From NCBI RefSeq assembly GCF_002355475.1, contig NZ_AP014862.1, positions 2,604,001-2,668,000 on the forward strand: 64,000 bases of DNA, in the 5' to 3' direction. Below are positions 9,322-17,026 of this stretch, one piece after another; the first letter of the stretch is position 1, and each line of letters starts with the position of its first letter. The notes under the pieces are model-generated. The model made no database searches. It saw nothing but the letters and a program-made list of their open reading frames with translations, and had not been told where the DNA came from. The translations under genes and the position numbers were made by a program. The DNA is from Pseudomonas furukawaii. GTDB taxonomy: Bacteria > Pseudomonadota > Gammaproteobacteria > Pseudomonadales > Pseudomonadaceae.

Positions 9322-10275
9322 TCACTGATCCGCTTTCTGACTTGGTCGATCCCTCAGCGCCTGCGTCTCGCTCATCAGCCAGTCGCGAAGCACCCGCATT
9401 TCACTCGAACCGGCCAGGTCGCGGCGGCAAACGAAGTAGTGCTTGCGATCGTCGGCAAAGAGGGTCTCCTCGAGCGGCCTTACCAGCGTGCCCGCGTTCA
9501 GCTGTGGCTCTACCAGATGGCGCCAGGCCAGGCAGACACCCACGTCTTCCTGGGCGGCATTGAGCAGCATCGAAAAGTGGCTGAAATCCACTAGTTCCGT
9601 GCACATGGTGGAGTCCAGGCCGAACTCCTTCAGCCAGAACGCCCAATCGACAGGTGCCCAGAGCCTGGCTTTCCAGTGGCTGGCGCTGAGGTTCAGCAGC
9701 GTGACGCCCAGCATTCCTTCCAGGGTCGTGATGCGGGGGTTCTGCGCAAGAAACCGGGGCGTACAGACCGGGAATATCTCTTCGGAGAAGAGGTACTCGG
9801 CCACATAGTGCGGATGCTCTTCGAGCCCCAGGGTCACCGCAGCGCTGAAACGCTCCTGATAGTCGGGGTTCTCCTCGGAACTGATCATGTGCAACTGGAG
9901 TTCGGGATGCTGGACTCTCAGTTGCTTCAGCCTTGGCATCAGCCAGAGCTGGGCGAAGGAGGTCGTGCTGATCAGCGCCAGATAGTCCAGGCTATTGCGC
10001 CGCAGCAGCCCTCGGGATGCCGTGGCGATGCTCTGCAAGGCCGACGAGGCCGCCAGGTACAGGGTGTGCCCGTCGCTGGTCAGCTGGACCTTGCGATTGC
10101 CGCGCAGGAAGAGTTTCAAGCCGTAGAAATCTTCCAGCGTCTGGATCTGGCGACTGACCGCCGCCTGGGTCACACAGAGTTCCTCCGCCGCCATCTTGAA
10201 ACTGCCATGGCGGGCAGCCGCTTCGAAGGTGCGCAGCGCGTTCAGTGGCGGAAGGAGTTGCCTGAGGCTGTTCAT
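9322..10275 (-). CDS. LysR-family transcriptional regulator
   Basis: 317 residues, reading leftward from ATG 10275. The N-terminal HTH contains HGSFKMAAEELCVTQAAVSRQ (about residues 23-43), and the remaining 220 residues form the periplasmic-binding-protein-like effector domain. It belongs with the GcvA-like LysR proteins and is related to the truncated LysR protein at 1-726. It is divergent from the SDR pair at 10488-12019 across a 212-bp region that contains a perfect 8-bp inverted repeat at 10383-10407. Control of those dehydrogenases is therefore likely. It converges on the GlxA-type gene at 8162-9268. Confidence 0.92.
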   Translation of the reverse strand: MNSLRQLLPPLNALRTFEAAARHGSFKMAAEELCVTQAAVSRQIQTLEDFYGLKLFLRGNRKVQLTSDGHTLYLAASSALQSIATASRGLLRRNSLDYLALISTTSFAQLWLMPRLKQLRVQHPELQLHMISSEENPDYQERFSAAVTLGLEEHPHYVAEYLFSEEIFPVCTPRFLAQNPRITTLEGMLGVTLLNLSASHWKARLWAPVDWAFWLKEFGLDSTMCTELVDFSHFSMLLNAAQEDVGVCLAWRHLVEPQLNAGTLVRPLEETLFADDRKHYFVCRRDLAGSSEMRVLRDWLMSETQALRDRPSQKADQ

Positions 10276-10382
10276 AGGCCAGGGGTGATGAGTCGGACAC
10301 TTTCAGCAGTTAACCAAAGATCAATCGGAAATGACAGGATCACGCCAGCAAGCTGGCTGCCACTGTGCAAGGTTGTTCAATG

Positions 10383-10407
10383 TTCACTTAACCAAAAGCT
10401 AAGTGAA
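10383..10407. promoter_or_regulatory. Perfect inverted repeat, candidate LysR operator
   Basis: TTCACTTA and TAAGTGAA are perfect 8-bp arms separated by 9 bases. The element is AT-rich for this genome and lies between the divergent LysR and SDR genes, 80 bp before the SDR start. A binding site for the LysR protein encoded at 9322-10275 is the simplest reading. Confidence 0.55.
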
Positions 10408-10487
10408 GGCTACGTAGAACTCGTTTGTCAGCCTTTGGCGGTCCGTCGATGATCGACCTCGGATCACCCAACCCGAGGACATGAACG

Positions 10488-11255
10488 ATGAGGTTCGAAA
10501 ACAAGACTGTAGTGATTACCGGAGGCGCCGGCGGCGTCGGTCAGGCACTGGTGAGGCTGTTTGCAGCGGAAGGTGCGCGTCTGATGATCTCGGATATCAA
10601 TGCCGAGGGTTGCCAGGCGATGGTCGACGAAGCTCGCAGGCTCGGCGCCGAGGCTGACGGCCTGGCAGGCAATCTGCGGGAGAAAGAGTACTGCGAAGCG
10701 GTCATCGCCCGGACCGCCGAACGCTTCGGCGGCGTCGATATCCTGCTCAACAATGCCGGCATCATTCCCCGCGGAACCATCGAGGAAACCACCGACGAAA
10801 TGTGGTTCACCGCCATGGACGTCAACCTGAACGCGGTGTTCTTCCTCTGCCGTGCCGCCATCCCCCACATGAAGCGGCGCGGCGGTGGTGCCATCGTCAA
10901 TACCTCCTCGGTCTGGGGCACCTATCCGGGCCCCGGCCATGTCGCCTACTGCACCAGCAAGGGGGCGGTGGCGGCACTGTCCAGGAACCTGGGGCGCGAT
11001 TGCGCGCCCTTGGGTATCCGCGTCAATGCCGTCTGCCCCCATGAAATCAACACGCCCATGATCCGCAGCGGCTTCGAGCGCCGGGGGCTGGATCCCGACA
11101 AGGCCATCGAGGAGCTGAACAGGACCGTGCCGCTGGGCCGGATCGCCGAGCCGGAGGACATCGCCGATGTGATTGCCTTCCTGGCGTCCGACCAGGCCCG
11201 GTACATCGCCGGCGAGACGGTGGAAGTCACCGGCGCCAAACCGGTTTCGGGCTGA
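10488..11255 (+). CDS. SDR-family NAD-dependent oxidoreductase
   Basis: 255 residues, classical short-chain dehydrogenase. The cofactor loop TGGAGGVG is at 11-18, LNNAG at 87-91, and the catalytic triad is around Ser140/141, Tyr154 and Lys158 (YCTSK). An acidic residue after strand two (MISDIN) points to NAD rather than NADP. It probably oxidises a secondary alcohol or reduces the ketone of a small metabolite. It is followed by another SDR gene, and the two are most likely one operon controlled from the divergent LysR gene. The substrate cannot be inferred; a role in the region A pathway is possible but unproven. Confidence 0.9.
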   Translation: MRFENKTVVITGGAGGVGQALVRLFAAEGARLMISDINAEGCQAMVDEARRLGAEADGLAGNLREKEYCEAVIARTAERFGGVDILLNNAGIIPRGTIEETTDEMWFTAMDVNLNAVFFLCRAAIPHMKRRGGGAIVNTSSVWGTYPGPGHVAYCTSKGAVAALSRNLGRDCAPLGIRVNAVCPHEINTPMIRSGFERRGLDPDKAIEELNRTVPLGRIAEPEDIADVIAFLASDQARYIAGETVEVTGAKPVSG

Positions 11256-11266
11256 GGAGAATGCAG

Positions 11267-12019
11267 ATGCTCAACGACAAGATCGCCGTCGTTACCGGCG
11301 GCGGGCGTGGAATCGGCCGTGGGATCACCGAAAAACTCCTGGAAGCCGGCGCCCGGGTGCTGGTCGCGCAGCGCCAACCCCTGGATGAAATCCTGGCCGC
11401 CAATCCGCAGGTGGCCTGGGTCGAAGTCGACCTGGCGGAGCCCGATGCGCCCGCTGTCATCGCGCGGGAGGTGGAAAAGCGGTTCGGCGGCGCCGATGTC
11501 CTGGTCAACAATGCCGGCTTCATGTTCGAACGTTCGCTGGAAGAGATGGAGGAAGACGACTGGGACCGGATGATGGCCGTCAACCTGCGTGCCCCGGTGT
11601 TCCTGGCCAAGGCCCTGCTGCCCTTGCTGCGCAGGCATGGCGGCAGCATCGTCAACATCGGCTCCATCGAGGGCCTGGGTGCCAACCCCTGGCACGCTGC
11701 CTACTGCGCCTCCAAGGCGGGTGTCCATGGCTTTACCCGGGCCATGGCCGTCGACCTGGGGCGCGATGGAATCCGTTGCAATGCCATCGCCCCCGGGTGG
11801 ATCAATTCGGACCTGAGCCACGCCTACATCGACGCCCAGCCCGATCCCGCGCAGGCCCGCGCCGGTCTGCTCAAACTGCATCCCGTCGGGCGTACCGGCG
11901 AGCCGCAGGACATCGGCAACGTCGTCGTCTTCCTGGCCAGCGAGGCGGCGGCCTTCATCACCGGCCAGGTACTGGTCGTCGACGGCGGTCGGACAGCCAA
12001 GCTGCCATTGCCATTCTGA
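11267..12019 (+). CDS. SDR-family oxidoreductase, second of a pair
   Basis: 250 residues. GAGGAG at 11254-11259 sits 7 bp before ATG 11267, whereas the in-frame ATG at 11261 is only one base from it, so I use 11267. Cofactor motif GGGRGIG, then LVNNAG at 79-84 and the triad Ser133, Tyr146 and Lys150 (YCASK). The residues after strand two (LVAQRQ) are basic, which suggests NADP, unlike its neighbour at 10488. The C-terminus ends in the usual VVDGG segment. Two consecutive SDRs with apparently different cofactor choice could carry out successive or opposite redox steps on one compound. It ends at a strong hairpin shared with the convergent MerR gene. Confidence 0.9.
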   Translation: MLNDKIAVVTGGGRGIGRGITEKLLEAGARVLVAQRQPLDEILAANPQVAWVEVDLAEPDAPAVIAREVEKRFGGADVLVNNAGFMFERSLEEMEEDDWDRMMAVNLRAPVFLAKALLPLLRRHGGSIVNIGSIEGLGANPWHAAYCASKAGVHGFTRAMAVDLGRDGIRCNAIAPGWINSDLSHAYIDAQPDPAQARAGLLKLHPVGRTGEPQDIGNVVVFLASEAAAFITGQVLVVDGGRTAKLPLPF

Positions 12020-12045
12020 CGCCCGGCGCAGCGCGCCTCTGGCTG

Positions 12046-12081
12046 AACCTCCTCCGCATCGCAAGGGCTGCGGAGGAGGTT
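12046..12081. terminator. Strong hairpin between convergent SDR and MerR genes
   Basis: AACCTCCTCCGCA and TGCGGAGGAGGTT are perfect 13-bp arms around a 10-base loop, placed between the SDR stop at 12019 and the MerR stop at 12086. There is no T-run on either side, but position and strength fit a bidirectional terminator. Confidence 0.65.
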
Positions 12082-12085
12082 CCTG

Positions 12086-12559
12086 TCAGGGTTCGACATC
12101 GCTTCCCGCACCTCGCGGCGATCGGCCCGCGAGCTTCGCCCGCTTGGGCGCCCCTTTGCTCCAGCGTCGCTCGATCGCTCCCGAAGACGCCGCCTTCAGC
12201 AGTCGCTTGAAGGTCGGGCATTCCGTGTGGCTGGGCGCCGGGCAGGCTGCCGCGTGACGCAGCCCCCGGCTCATGGCCTGCAGGCGCTTGACCAGGGCGT
12301 CGATCTCGTCCGCCTTGGCTTCGAGCAACGGGCGGTCGATCTCCGGCTGGCCATCGGGTGCGAACATCGAGCGGATTTCGTCGAGGGACAGGCCGGCGGC
12401 CTGGCCCAGTGAGATCAGCGCCAGCTGGTCGAGGATGCCGGGCCCGAACCAGCGCCGCGTGCCCTGCTGGCTGAGGGAGGTGATCAGGCCTTTCTTCTCG
12501 TAGTAACGCAGCGTGGAGGAGGGCAGGCCCGTGCGTCGGGCGACTTCCGCGATGTCCAT
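12086..12559 (-). CDS. MerR-family transcriptional regulator
   Basis: 157 residues reading leftward. The N-terminal winged helix is typical: MDIAEVARRTGLPSSTLRYYEKKGLI. A dimerisation helix follows around residues 75-100. Four cysteines are spread at random, and there is no obvious metal-binding loop, although CPAPSHTECPTF near 108-119 resembles the C-terminal Cys cluster of some thiol or redox sensors. The gene is divergent from the DUF2938-flavodoxin-DUF2798 operon. Between them lies a promoter with a 19-bp spacer filled by a perfect palindrome, the hallmark of MerR activation by DNA distortion. The inducer is unknown. Confidence 0.93.
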   Translation of the reverse strand: MDIAEVARRTGLPSSTLRYYEKKGLITSLSQQGTRRWFGPGILDQLALISLGQAAGLSLDEIRSMFAPDGQPEIDRPLLEAKADEIDALVKRLQAMSRGLRHAAACPAPSHTECPTFKRLLKAASSGAIERRWSKGAPKRAKLAGRSPRGAGSDVEP

Positions 12560-12569
12560 TCTCGACCTC

Positions 12570-12600
12570 TTGACTTGAAGTTGACTTCAACTTCTAGAGT
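12570..12600 (+). promoter_or_regulatory. MerR-type promoter with operator in a 19-bp spacer
   Basis: The -35 box TTGACT (12570-12575) and -10 box TAGAGT (12595-12600) are 19 bp apart. The spacer is almost entirely filled by the perfect inverted repeat GAAGTTGA-ct-TCAACTTC (12577-12594). This is the classic geometry recognised by MerR-family proteins. It points rightward to the gene at 12641 and lies 18 bp upstream of the MerR start codon on the other strand. Confidence 0.85.
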
Positions 12601-12640
12601 GAGCCCATCACCTCCAACGGTCAACGCACAAGGGGCTCAC

Positions 12641-13129
12641 ATGACTCAGGACATCATTCGCATCGCCTGCATCGGCATCGGCGCCACCCTCATCATGGAT
12701 GCCTGGCTGGTGCTCCTGCGCCGGCTGGGGGTGCCGACGCTCAATTTCGCCTTCATCGGCCGCTGGGTCGGGCACCTCCCCCGGGGGCGCTTCTTCCACG
12801 ACGCCATCGCCAAGGCACAGCCCGTTCCGGGTGAAACCGCCCTGGGCTGGATCACCCACTACGCCATCGGCATCGCCTTCGCCGCACTGCTGGTGATCCT
12901 CGCCGGCAGCCAGTGGCCGGAAAACCCGACGGCGCTGCCCGCCGTGCTGGTGGGCCTGGGCACCGTCGCCGCACCGCTGCTGGTGATGCAGCCGGCCATG
13001 GGCGCCGGCGTGCTGGCCCGCAAGACCGCCACACCCCTTCGCAACTGCCTGCGCAGCCTCGTCAACCACGGCGTATTCGGCTTCGGCCTGTTCCTGGCCG
13101 CCGCCCTGTACCAGCACATCGGTGGCTGA
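12641..13129 (+). CDS. DUF2938 membrane protein
   Basis: 162 residues from ATG 12641, with about four membrane helices. The DUF2938 pattern is clear: IGIGATLIMDAWLVLLRRLG, then NFAFIGRWVGHLPRGRFFHD, GWITHYAIGIAFAALLVIL and PAMGAGVLARKTATP. The function of the family is not known. It is the first gene after the MerR promoter and lies 43 bp before a flavodoxin-like gene, so it is likely induced with it in response to whatever the MerR protein senses. No signal peptide beyond the first helix is seen. Confidence 0.85.
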   Translation: MTQDIIRIACIGIGATLIMDAWLVLLRRLGVPTLNFAFIGRWVGHLPRGRFFHDAIAKAQPVPGETALGWITHYAIGIAFAALLVILAGSQWPENPTALPAVLVGLGTVAAPLLVMQPAMGAGVLARKTATPLRNCLRSLVNHGVFGFGLFLAAALYQHIGG

Positions 13130-13172
13130 GGCCATCGTCACGTCCAATCCATCGACTCAGGAGATCACCTGC

Positions 13173-13739
13173 ATGAACAGGCTCGCCATCATCTATCACA
13201 GCGCCCACGGCCATACCGAGCACATCGCCTGGCAGATCGGCGAAGGCGCCCGCGCCGTGGCCGATACCCAGGTCCACCTGCTCCGCGCCGAAGCCGTCGC
13301 CGCCGATCCGGGCCAGTTGCTCGCCTTCGACGGTTTCATCCTCGGTTCGCCCACCTACTTCGGCGGTGTGTCCGGTCCCTTCAAGAGCTTCATGGACGCC
13401 ACCGGGCCGATCTGGCGCAACCAGCAACTGAAGGGACGCCTGGCAGCCGGCTTCACCGTGTCCTCACTGGCGGCGGGCGACAAGCAGTCGACCCTCATTG
13501 CGCTGTTCGTGTTCTGCATGCAGCACGGGCTGCTCTGGGTGGGCAATCCGATCCTGCCGGAGCAGCACGCCGGCGTGCCCTACGAGGAGGCCGCCAACCG
13601 CCTGGGCTCCTGGTCGGGCCTGATGGCGCAATCGACCCACGGCACGCCGGCCGATCACTTCGCCTCGGGGGACGTGAAGACCGCCCGGTTGTTCGGCCGC
13701 CATGTGGCCGAGTCCCTGCGTCGGCTGGCCGGCGCCTGA
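13173..13739 (+). CDS. Flavodoxin/WrbA-like NAD(P)H quinone oxidoreductase
   Basis: 188 residues from ATG 13173, preceded by CAGGAG. The FMN-binding loop is at the start (IIYHSAHGHTEHIAWQIGEG), followed by the second flavin loop GSPTYFGGVSGPFKSFMD at about residues 62-79. The layout is that of WrbA-type flavoproteins that reduce quinones by two electrons and so avoid semiquinone radicals. Together with the MerR regulator this suggests a response to quinones or electrophiles. An in-frame start at 13122 exists but overlaps the previous gene and lacks a ribosome site. Confidence 0.88.
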   Translation: MNRLAIIYHSAHGHTEHIAWQIGEGARAVADTQVHLLRAEAVAADPGQLLAFDGFILGSPTYFGGVSGPFKSFMDATGPIWRNQQLKGRLAAGFTVSSLAAGDKQSTLIALFVFCMQHGLLWVGNPILPEQHAGVPYEEAANRLGSWSGLMAQSTHGTPADHFASGDVKTARLFGRHVAESLRRLAGA

Positions 13740-13754
13740 GACGGAGGGGCGACC

Positions 13755-13982
13755 ATGATTCCCCGCCGTTTCGCTCCGCTGCTGTTCGGCCTGATCCTCT
13801 CGGGACTGATGTCGCTGCTGGTGTCCGGGATCTCCACCTGGCGAGCGGTGGGCCCGGCGCCGGGGTTCCTGGCGCTCTGGCTGGGCGCCTGGTGGCTCGC
13901 CTGGCTGGTGGCCTTTCCGGCGGTGCTGCTGGTCTCGCCCCTGGCGCGGTTCCTGGTGACGCGCTTGCTCAGGTCGGAGTGA
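13755..13982 (+). CDS. DUF2798 small membrane protein
   Basis: 75 residues with two membrane helices (LFGLILSGLMSLLVSGIST and LALWLGAWWLAWLVAFPAVL), ending VSPLARFLVTRLL. This is the DUF2798 pattern. It starts 15 bp after the flavodoxin-like gene with GGAGGGGCG as ribosome site, so it is the third gene of the MerR-controlled operon. Family function is unknown. Confidence 0.85.
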   Translation: MIPRRFAPLLFGLILSGLMSLLVSGISTWRAVGPAPGFLALWLGAWWLAWLVAFPAVLLVSPLARFLVTRLLRSE

Positions 13983-13991
13983 GGAGGGGGC

Positions 13992-14570
13992 TCAGTTCAG
14001 CCGGTAGCGGTCCAGTTCGTCCCGGGTCAGTACGCGCATGCGGGTGGGTTCGGCGCTGTGCATGGCGTCCAGCAGGCTGAGGGGGATGTTCATTTCCTTC
14101 AGGTAGGCGGCGGGGCTGTAGCGCCCGCTGGCCTCTGCGGCCCGGGCCGAGTCGCCTTCCGGGAAGTAGGGGCGGTGCAGGCCGACGTAGCCTTTGACGG
14201 TCTTCTTCAGGCCGGCGGCCAGCAGGTAGACGCAGCTCCCCTGGCACAGGCCATCACTGGGCACCATCACTTCGAAGCCGGTTTCCCGCAGCAGGCGGCC
14301 CATGCGGATGGCCTCGGCGACGCTGCCACCGATGCTGTCCAGCAGGGCCATCTTGCGGTCGAACTTGCCGGGGTTGGCCCGCAGGCCCTGCATCAGCGAT
14401 TCGTAGTCCCCCGGGGCGATCTCCTCGGAAATCTGCACCGCCAGGATGCGACCGGCCTTGGCGTGCTGGACGCCCTGGACCTCCACCTTCGACAGGGCGG
14501 GGGCGGCGGCGAGGCTGGCGAGGCAGAACAGGGCGACCCGAGCGGCGGTACGACTCATGATGCGGGGCAT
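13992..14570 (-). CDS. Periplasmic ClpP-like protein (COG3904 type)
   Basis: 192 residues from ATG 14570, with a signal peptide ending near AAAPALS (residues 21-27). A ClpP/crotonase-like core is visible: LLDSIGGSVAEAIRMGRLL (77-95) matches the glycine-rich loop, CQGSCVYLLAAG (109-120) places a Ser at 112 where the ClpP nucleophile sits, and GLHRPY (130-135) supplies His132. This suggests a secreted serine-protease fold of the small COG3904-like group found in proteobacteria, whose substrates are unknown. It converges with the DUF2798 gene, 9 bp away. A start at 14558 (MSRTAAR) is also possible. Confidence 0.72.
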   Translation of the reverse strand: MPRIMSRTAARVALFCLASLAAAPALSKVEVQGVQHAKAGRILAVQISEEIAPGDYESLMQGLRANPGKFDRKMALLDSIGGSVAEAIRMGRLLRETGFEVMVPSDGLCQGSCVYLLAAGLKKTVKGYVGLHRPYFPEGDSARAAEASGRYSPAAYLKEMNIPLSLLDAMHSAEPTRMRVLTRDELDRYRLN

Positions 14571-14670
14571 TCCAGGGGGCGATGGGGATGGCGGAGAAGA
14601 TACCGAAAACCCGGGCCGGGCTTCCAGACCCGGACCACCGGTTCAAGGCCCCGGGGCCGACCCCCTCCCC

Positions 14671-14693
14671 GTAGGAGCCGGCTTGCCGGCGAA
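14671..14693. repeat. Pseudomonas REP-like element
   Basis: A 23-bp element starting GTAGGAGCCGGCTTGCC and ending GGCGAA. It is the exact reverse complement of the unit at 39629-39651 and contains an internal GCCGGC-based inverted repeat. It lies between two genes on the minus strand. Confidence 0.8.
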
Positions 14694-14715
14694 TATTCGC
14701 GAGTCAGTCCACCGC

Positions 14716-14859
14716 CTATTCCCAGTCATCCGGCTTCTTGTCCTTGCTCGGTGCCTTGTCGCTGATGCGTTTCACGTCCGCCGCCGGCACCTGTTCCGGC
14801 GGCTGGCTGGGGCCCTGGGGCCTGGGCGCGGGCGTGCGCACATTGGGGTCGCTGCTCAT
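14716..14859 (-). CDS. Small proline-rich hypothetical protein (47 aa)
   Basis: 47 residues from the ATG at 14859, beginning MSSDPNVRTPAPRPQGPSQ. A GGAGA ribosome site lies about 7 bp upstream on the reverse strand. The product is hydrophilic, rich in Pro, Lys and Asp, and ends SKDKKPDDWE; it looks intrinsically disordered and has no membrane segment or motif. I do not recognise a function. It is divergent from prpD at 15005. A longer reading frame upstream is open by chance. Confidence 0.6.
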   Translation of the reverse strand: MSSDPNVRTPAPRPQGPSQPPEQVPAADVKRISDKAPSKDKKPDDWE

Positions 14860-15004
14860 GGTCGGTCTCCGGTTGCCTGCCGTTCCCCAAGCGCAGCACA
14901 ACCGGACGCCCCGTGCTGGCCGCTGGTCGCCTGCGGGGTTCGCCGCCCTTGTTTCCGGGTACAGGGCGTAGACTGGAATCCATTGGCGACACGGAGACAC
15001 GGCC

Positions 15005-16489
15005 ATGAGCAGCAAGGTCGACCCGAACCAGCGGCCGCCCTACGACGCGGTGATCCAGGACATCGCCGACTATGTGCTGGATTATCGGGTGGAATCCCGG
15101 GAGGCGCTGGATACCGCGCGGCACTGCCTCCTGGACAGCCTCGGCTGCGCCCTGCTGGCCCTGCGTTTCCCCGAGTGCACCAAGCTGCTCGGCCCCCTGG
15201 TGGAGGGCACGCAGGTGCCCCAGGGCGCACGAGTGCCGGGCACCAGCTACCGGATGGACCCGGTCAAGGCGGCCTGGGACCTGGGGGCCATGATCCGCTG
15301 GCTGGACTTCAACGACACCTGGCTGGCGGCTGAATGGGGTCATCCGTCCGACAACCTGGGCGGCATCCTCGCCGTCGCCGATCACCTGTCCCAGCGGTGC
15401 CTGGCCCGGGGCGAGGCGCCGCTGCCGATGCGCCGGGTGCTGGAGGCCATGGTCAAGGCCCACGAGATACAGGGCGTGCTGGCGCTGGAGAACGCGTTCA
15501 ACCGCGTGGGCCTGGACCACGTGATTCTGGTCAAGCTGGCCTCCACCGCGGTCTGTGCCTGGCTGATGGGGGCCGATCGCGAGCAGCTGCTCTCGGCCAT
15601 TTCCCATGCCCTGGTGGATGGCCAGCCCCTGCGCACCTATCGCCACGCGCCCAATGCCGGTTCGCGCAAGTCCTGGGCGGCCGGGGATGCCACCAGTCGT
15701 GGGGTTCGCCTGGCGGATATCGCCCTGCGCGGCGAAATGGGCGTGCCTGGTGTACTCAGTGCGCCGCAGTGGGGGTTCTACGAGGTCTCCTTCAGCCATA
15801 CCAGCAAGGACCTGGCCACCAAGCCAAAGGAGCAGCGTCGCTTCAGCCTGCCCCAGGGATTCGCCTGCCAGGTCATGGAGAACATCCTCTTCAAGATCAG
15901 CTACCCCGCCGAGTTCCACGGCCAGACGGCCTGCGAGGCGGCGGTGCAGTTGCACCCGCAGGTGCGCAACCGGGTGACCGAGATCGACCGCATCCAGATC
16001 ACCACCCAGGAATCGGCCATGCGCATCATCGACAAGACCGGTCCGCTGGCCAATGCCGCCGACCGCGACCATTGCATCCAGTACATGACGGCGGTAGCCC
16101 TGCTGTTCGGCGACCTGGTGGCCGAACACTACGAGGACGCCTTCCACCAGGCCCATCCGGTGATCGACCGGTTGCGCGAGCGCATGGAGGTCGTCGAGGA
16201 CCCGCGTTACAGCCGTGAATACCTGGAGCCTGGCAAGCGCTCCATCGCCAACGCCGTGCAGGTGTTCTTCAAGGATGGAGCCTGCACGGAGAAGGTTGAA
16301 GTGGAGTACCCCATCGGCCATCGCCGGCGGCGCAGCGAGGGCATGCCGCTACTGGAGCGGAAGTTCAGGGCCAGCCTGGCGACGCGCTTCGGCGCCGACC
16401 GTTGCGCGCGGATCAGCGCCCTCTGCCAGGACCAGGCGGCGCTGGAGGCGATGCCGGTGGACCGCTTCGTCGAGTTGTTCGTGGCCTGA
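15005..16489 (+). CDS. prpD: 2-methylcitrate dehydratase
   Basis: 494 residues, the full length of PrpD. Family wording is strong: [27 protein letters not shown] at the start, [29 protein letters not shown] in the first third, and [23 protein letters not shown] later. It dehydrates 2-methylcitrate to 2-methyl-cis-aconitate in the methylcitrate cycle that uses propionyl-CoA. It stands alone here: no prpB, prpC, acnD or prpF is nearby, so the gene is either a second copy or the cycle is encoded in pieces. It is not the same subgroup as the MmgE/PrpD protein at 6787. Confidence 0.9.
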   Translation: MSSKVDPNQRPPYDAVIQDIADYVLDYRVESREALDTARHCLLDSLGCALLALRFPECTKLLGPLVEGTQVPQGARVPGTSYRMDPVKAAWDLGAMIRWLDFNDTWLAAEWGHPSDNLGGILAVADHLSQRCLARGEAPLPMRRVLEAMVKAHEIQGVLALENAFNRVGLDHVILVKLASTAVCAWLMGADREQLLSAISHALVDGQPLRTYRHAPNAGSRKSWAAGDATSRGVRLADIALRGEMGVPGVLSAPQWGFYEVSFSHTSKDLATKPKEQRRFSLPQGFACQVMENILFKISYPAEFHGQTACEAAVQLHPQVRNRVTEIDRIQITTQESAMRIIDKTGPLANAADRDHCIQYMTAVALLFGDLVAEHYEDAFHQAHPVIDRLRERMEVVEDPRYSREYLEPGKRSIANAVQVFFKDGACTEKVEVEYPIGHRRRRSEGMPLLERKFRASLATRFGADRCARISALCQDQAALEAMPVDRFVELFVA

Positions 16490-16496
16490 GCCCCGG

Positions 16497-16516
16497 AAAA
16501 GGGGCCGGCCGGCCCC
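16497..16516 (-). terminator. Rho-independent terminator for the gene at 16531
   Basis: On the reverse strand the 16-bp palindrome GGGGCCGGCCGGCCCC is followed by TTTT. It starts 15 bp after the stop codon of the minus-strand gene and also lies just after the prpD stop. Confidence 0.65.
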
Positions 16517-16530
16517 ATCGTGGCGGTGCC

Positions 16531-16857
16531 TCAGTGGTCGTAGTCACCCCGGCCCCGGCAGATACGCTCCTTGCTGAAGACCTCCCGGGAGGCGTCGATG
16601 CGCACCCGGCAGCGGCCTTCCCGATAGTCCCGATGCCATTCGCCCCGGCGCCAGGTCTTGCCCCGTCCGTCGGGGCAGCGCACCACCTTGCGGTAGTAGC
16701 CCCGGTCGGTGATTTCCTTCACCCGGCATGGACCGTCGCGATAGCGCTCGACGCGGCCACCGTCGTCGTCCCATCTGTGATCGGCCAGGGCACCCTGCGG
16801 AATGCCGGCGATGGCGGCGACCAGGAAAAACACACCCAGGAACGGGCCTGCCTTCAT
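16531..16857 (-). CDS. Small secreted basic protein, hypothetical
   Basis: 108 residues from ATG 16857 with a clear Sec signal peptide (residues 1-25, ending QGALA). The mature part is very rich in Arg, Asp and aromatic residues and has four Cys (CRVKEI, VRCPD, CRVRID, ICRGRG), enough for two disulfides. Two imperfect repeats of the type DGPCRVKEITDRGYYRKVVR and EGRCRVRIDASREVFSKERI are visible. It is probably periplasmic. I recognise no functional domain. It has its own terminator and converges with prpD. Confidence 0.75.
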   Translation of the reverse strand: MKAGPFLGVFFLVAAIAGIPQGALADHRWDDDGGRVERYRDGPCRVKEITDRGYYRKVVRCPDGRGKTWRRGEWHRDYREGRCRVRIDASREVFSKERICRGRGDYDH

Positions 16858-17026
16858 TTCATTACCTCGATTTCCGATTCGGCTGAAGTTGGCCGGAGGA
16901 CCTTGGTAGCCGTCCGGCCCATGCTCTGACAGCGTCCCGGGCGATTCTGCTCAATGGCGACTGCTGCCGGCGGCGCGGCTTCCTATACTCAAATCACCCT
17001 GGCCGGAAGGCCTGCGGGGTGCCTCC

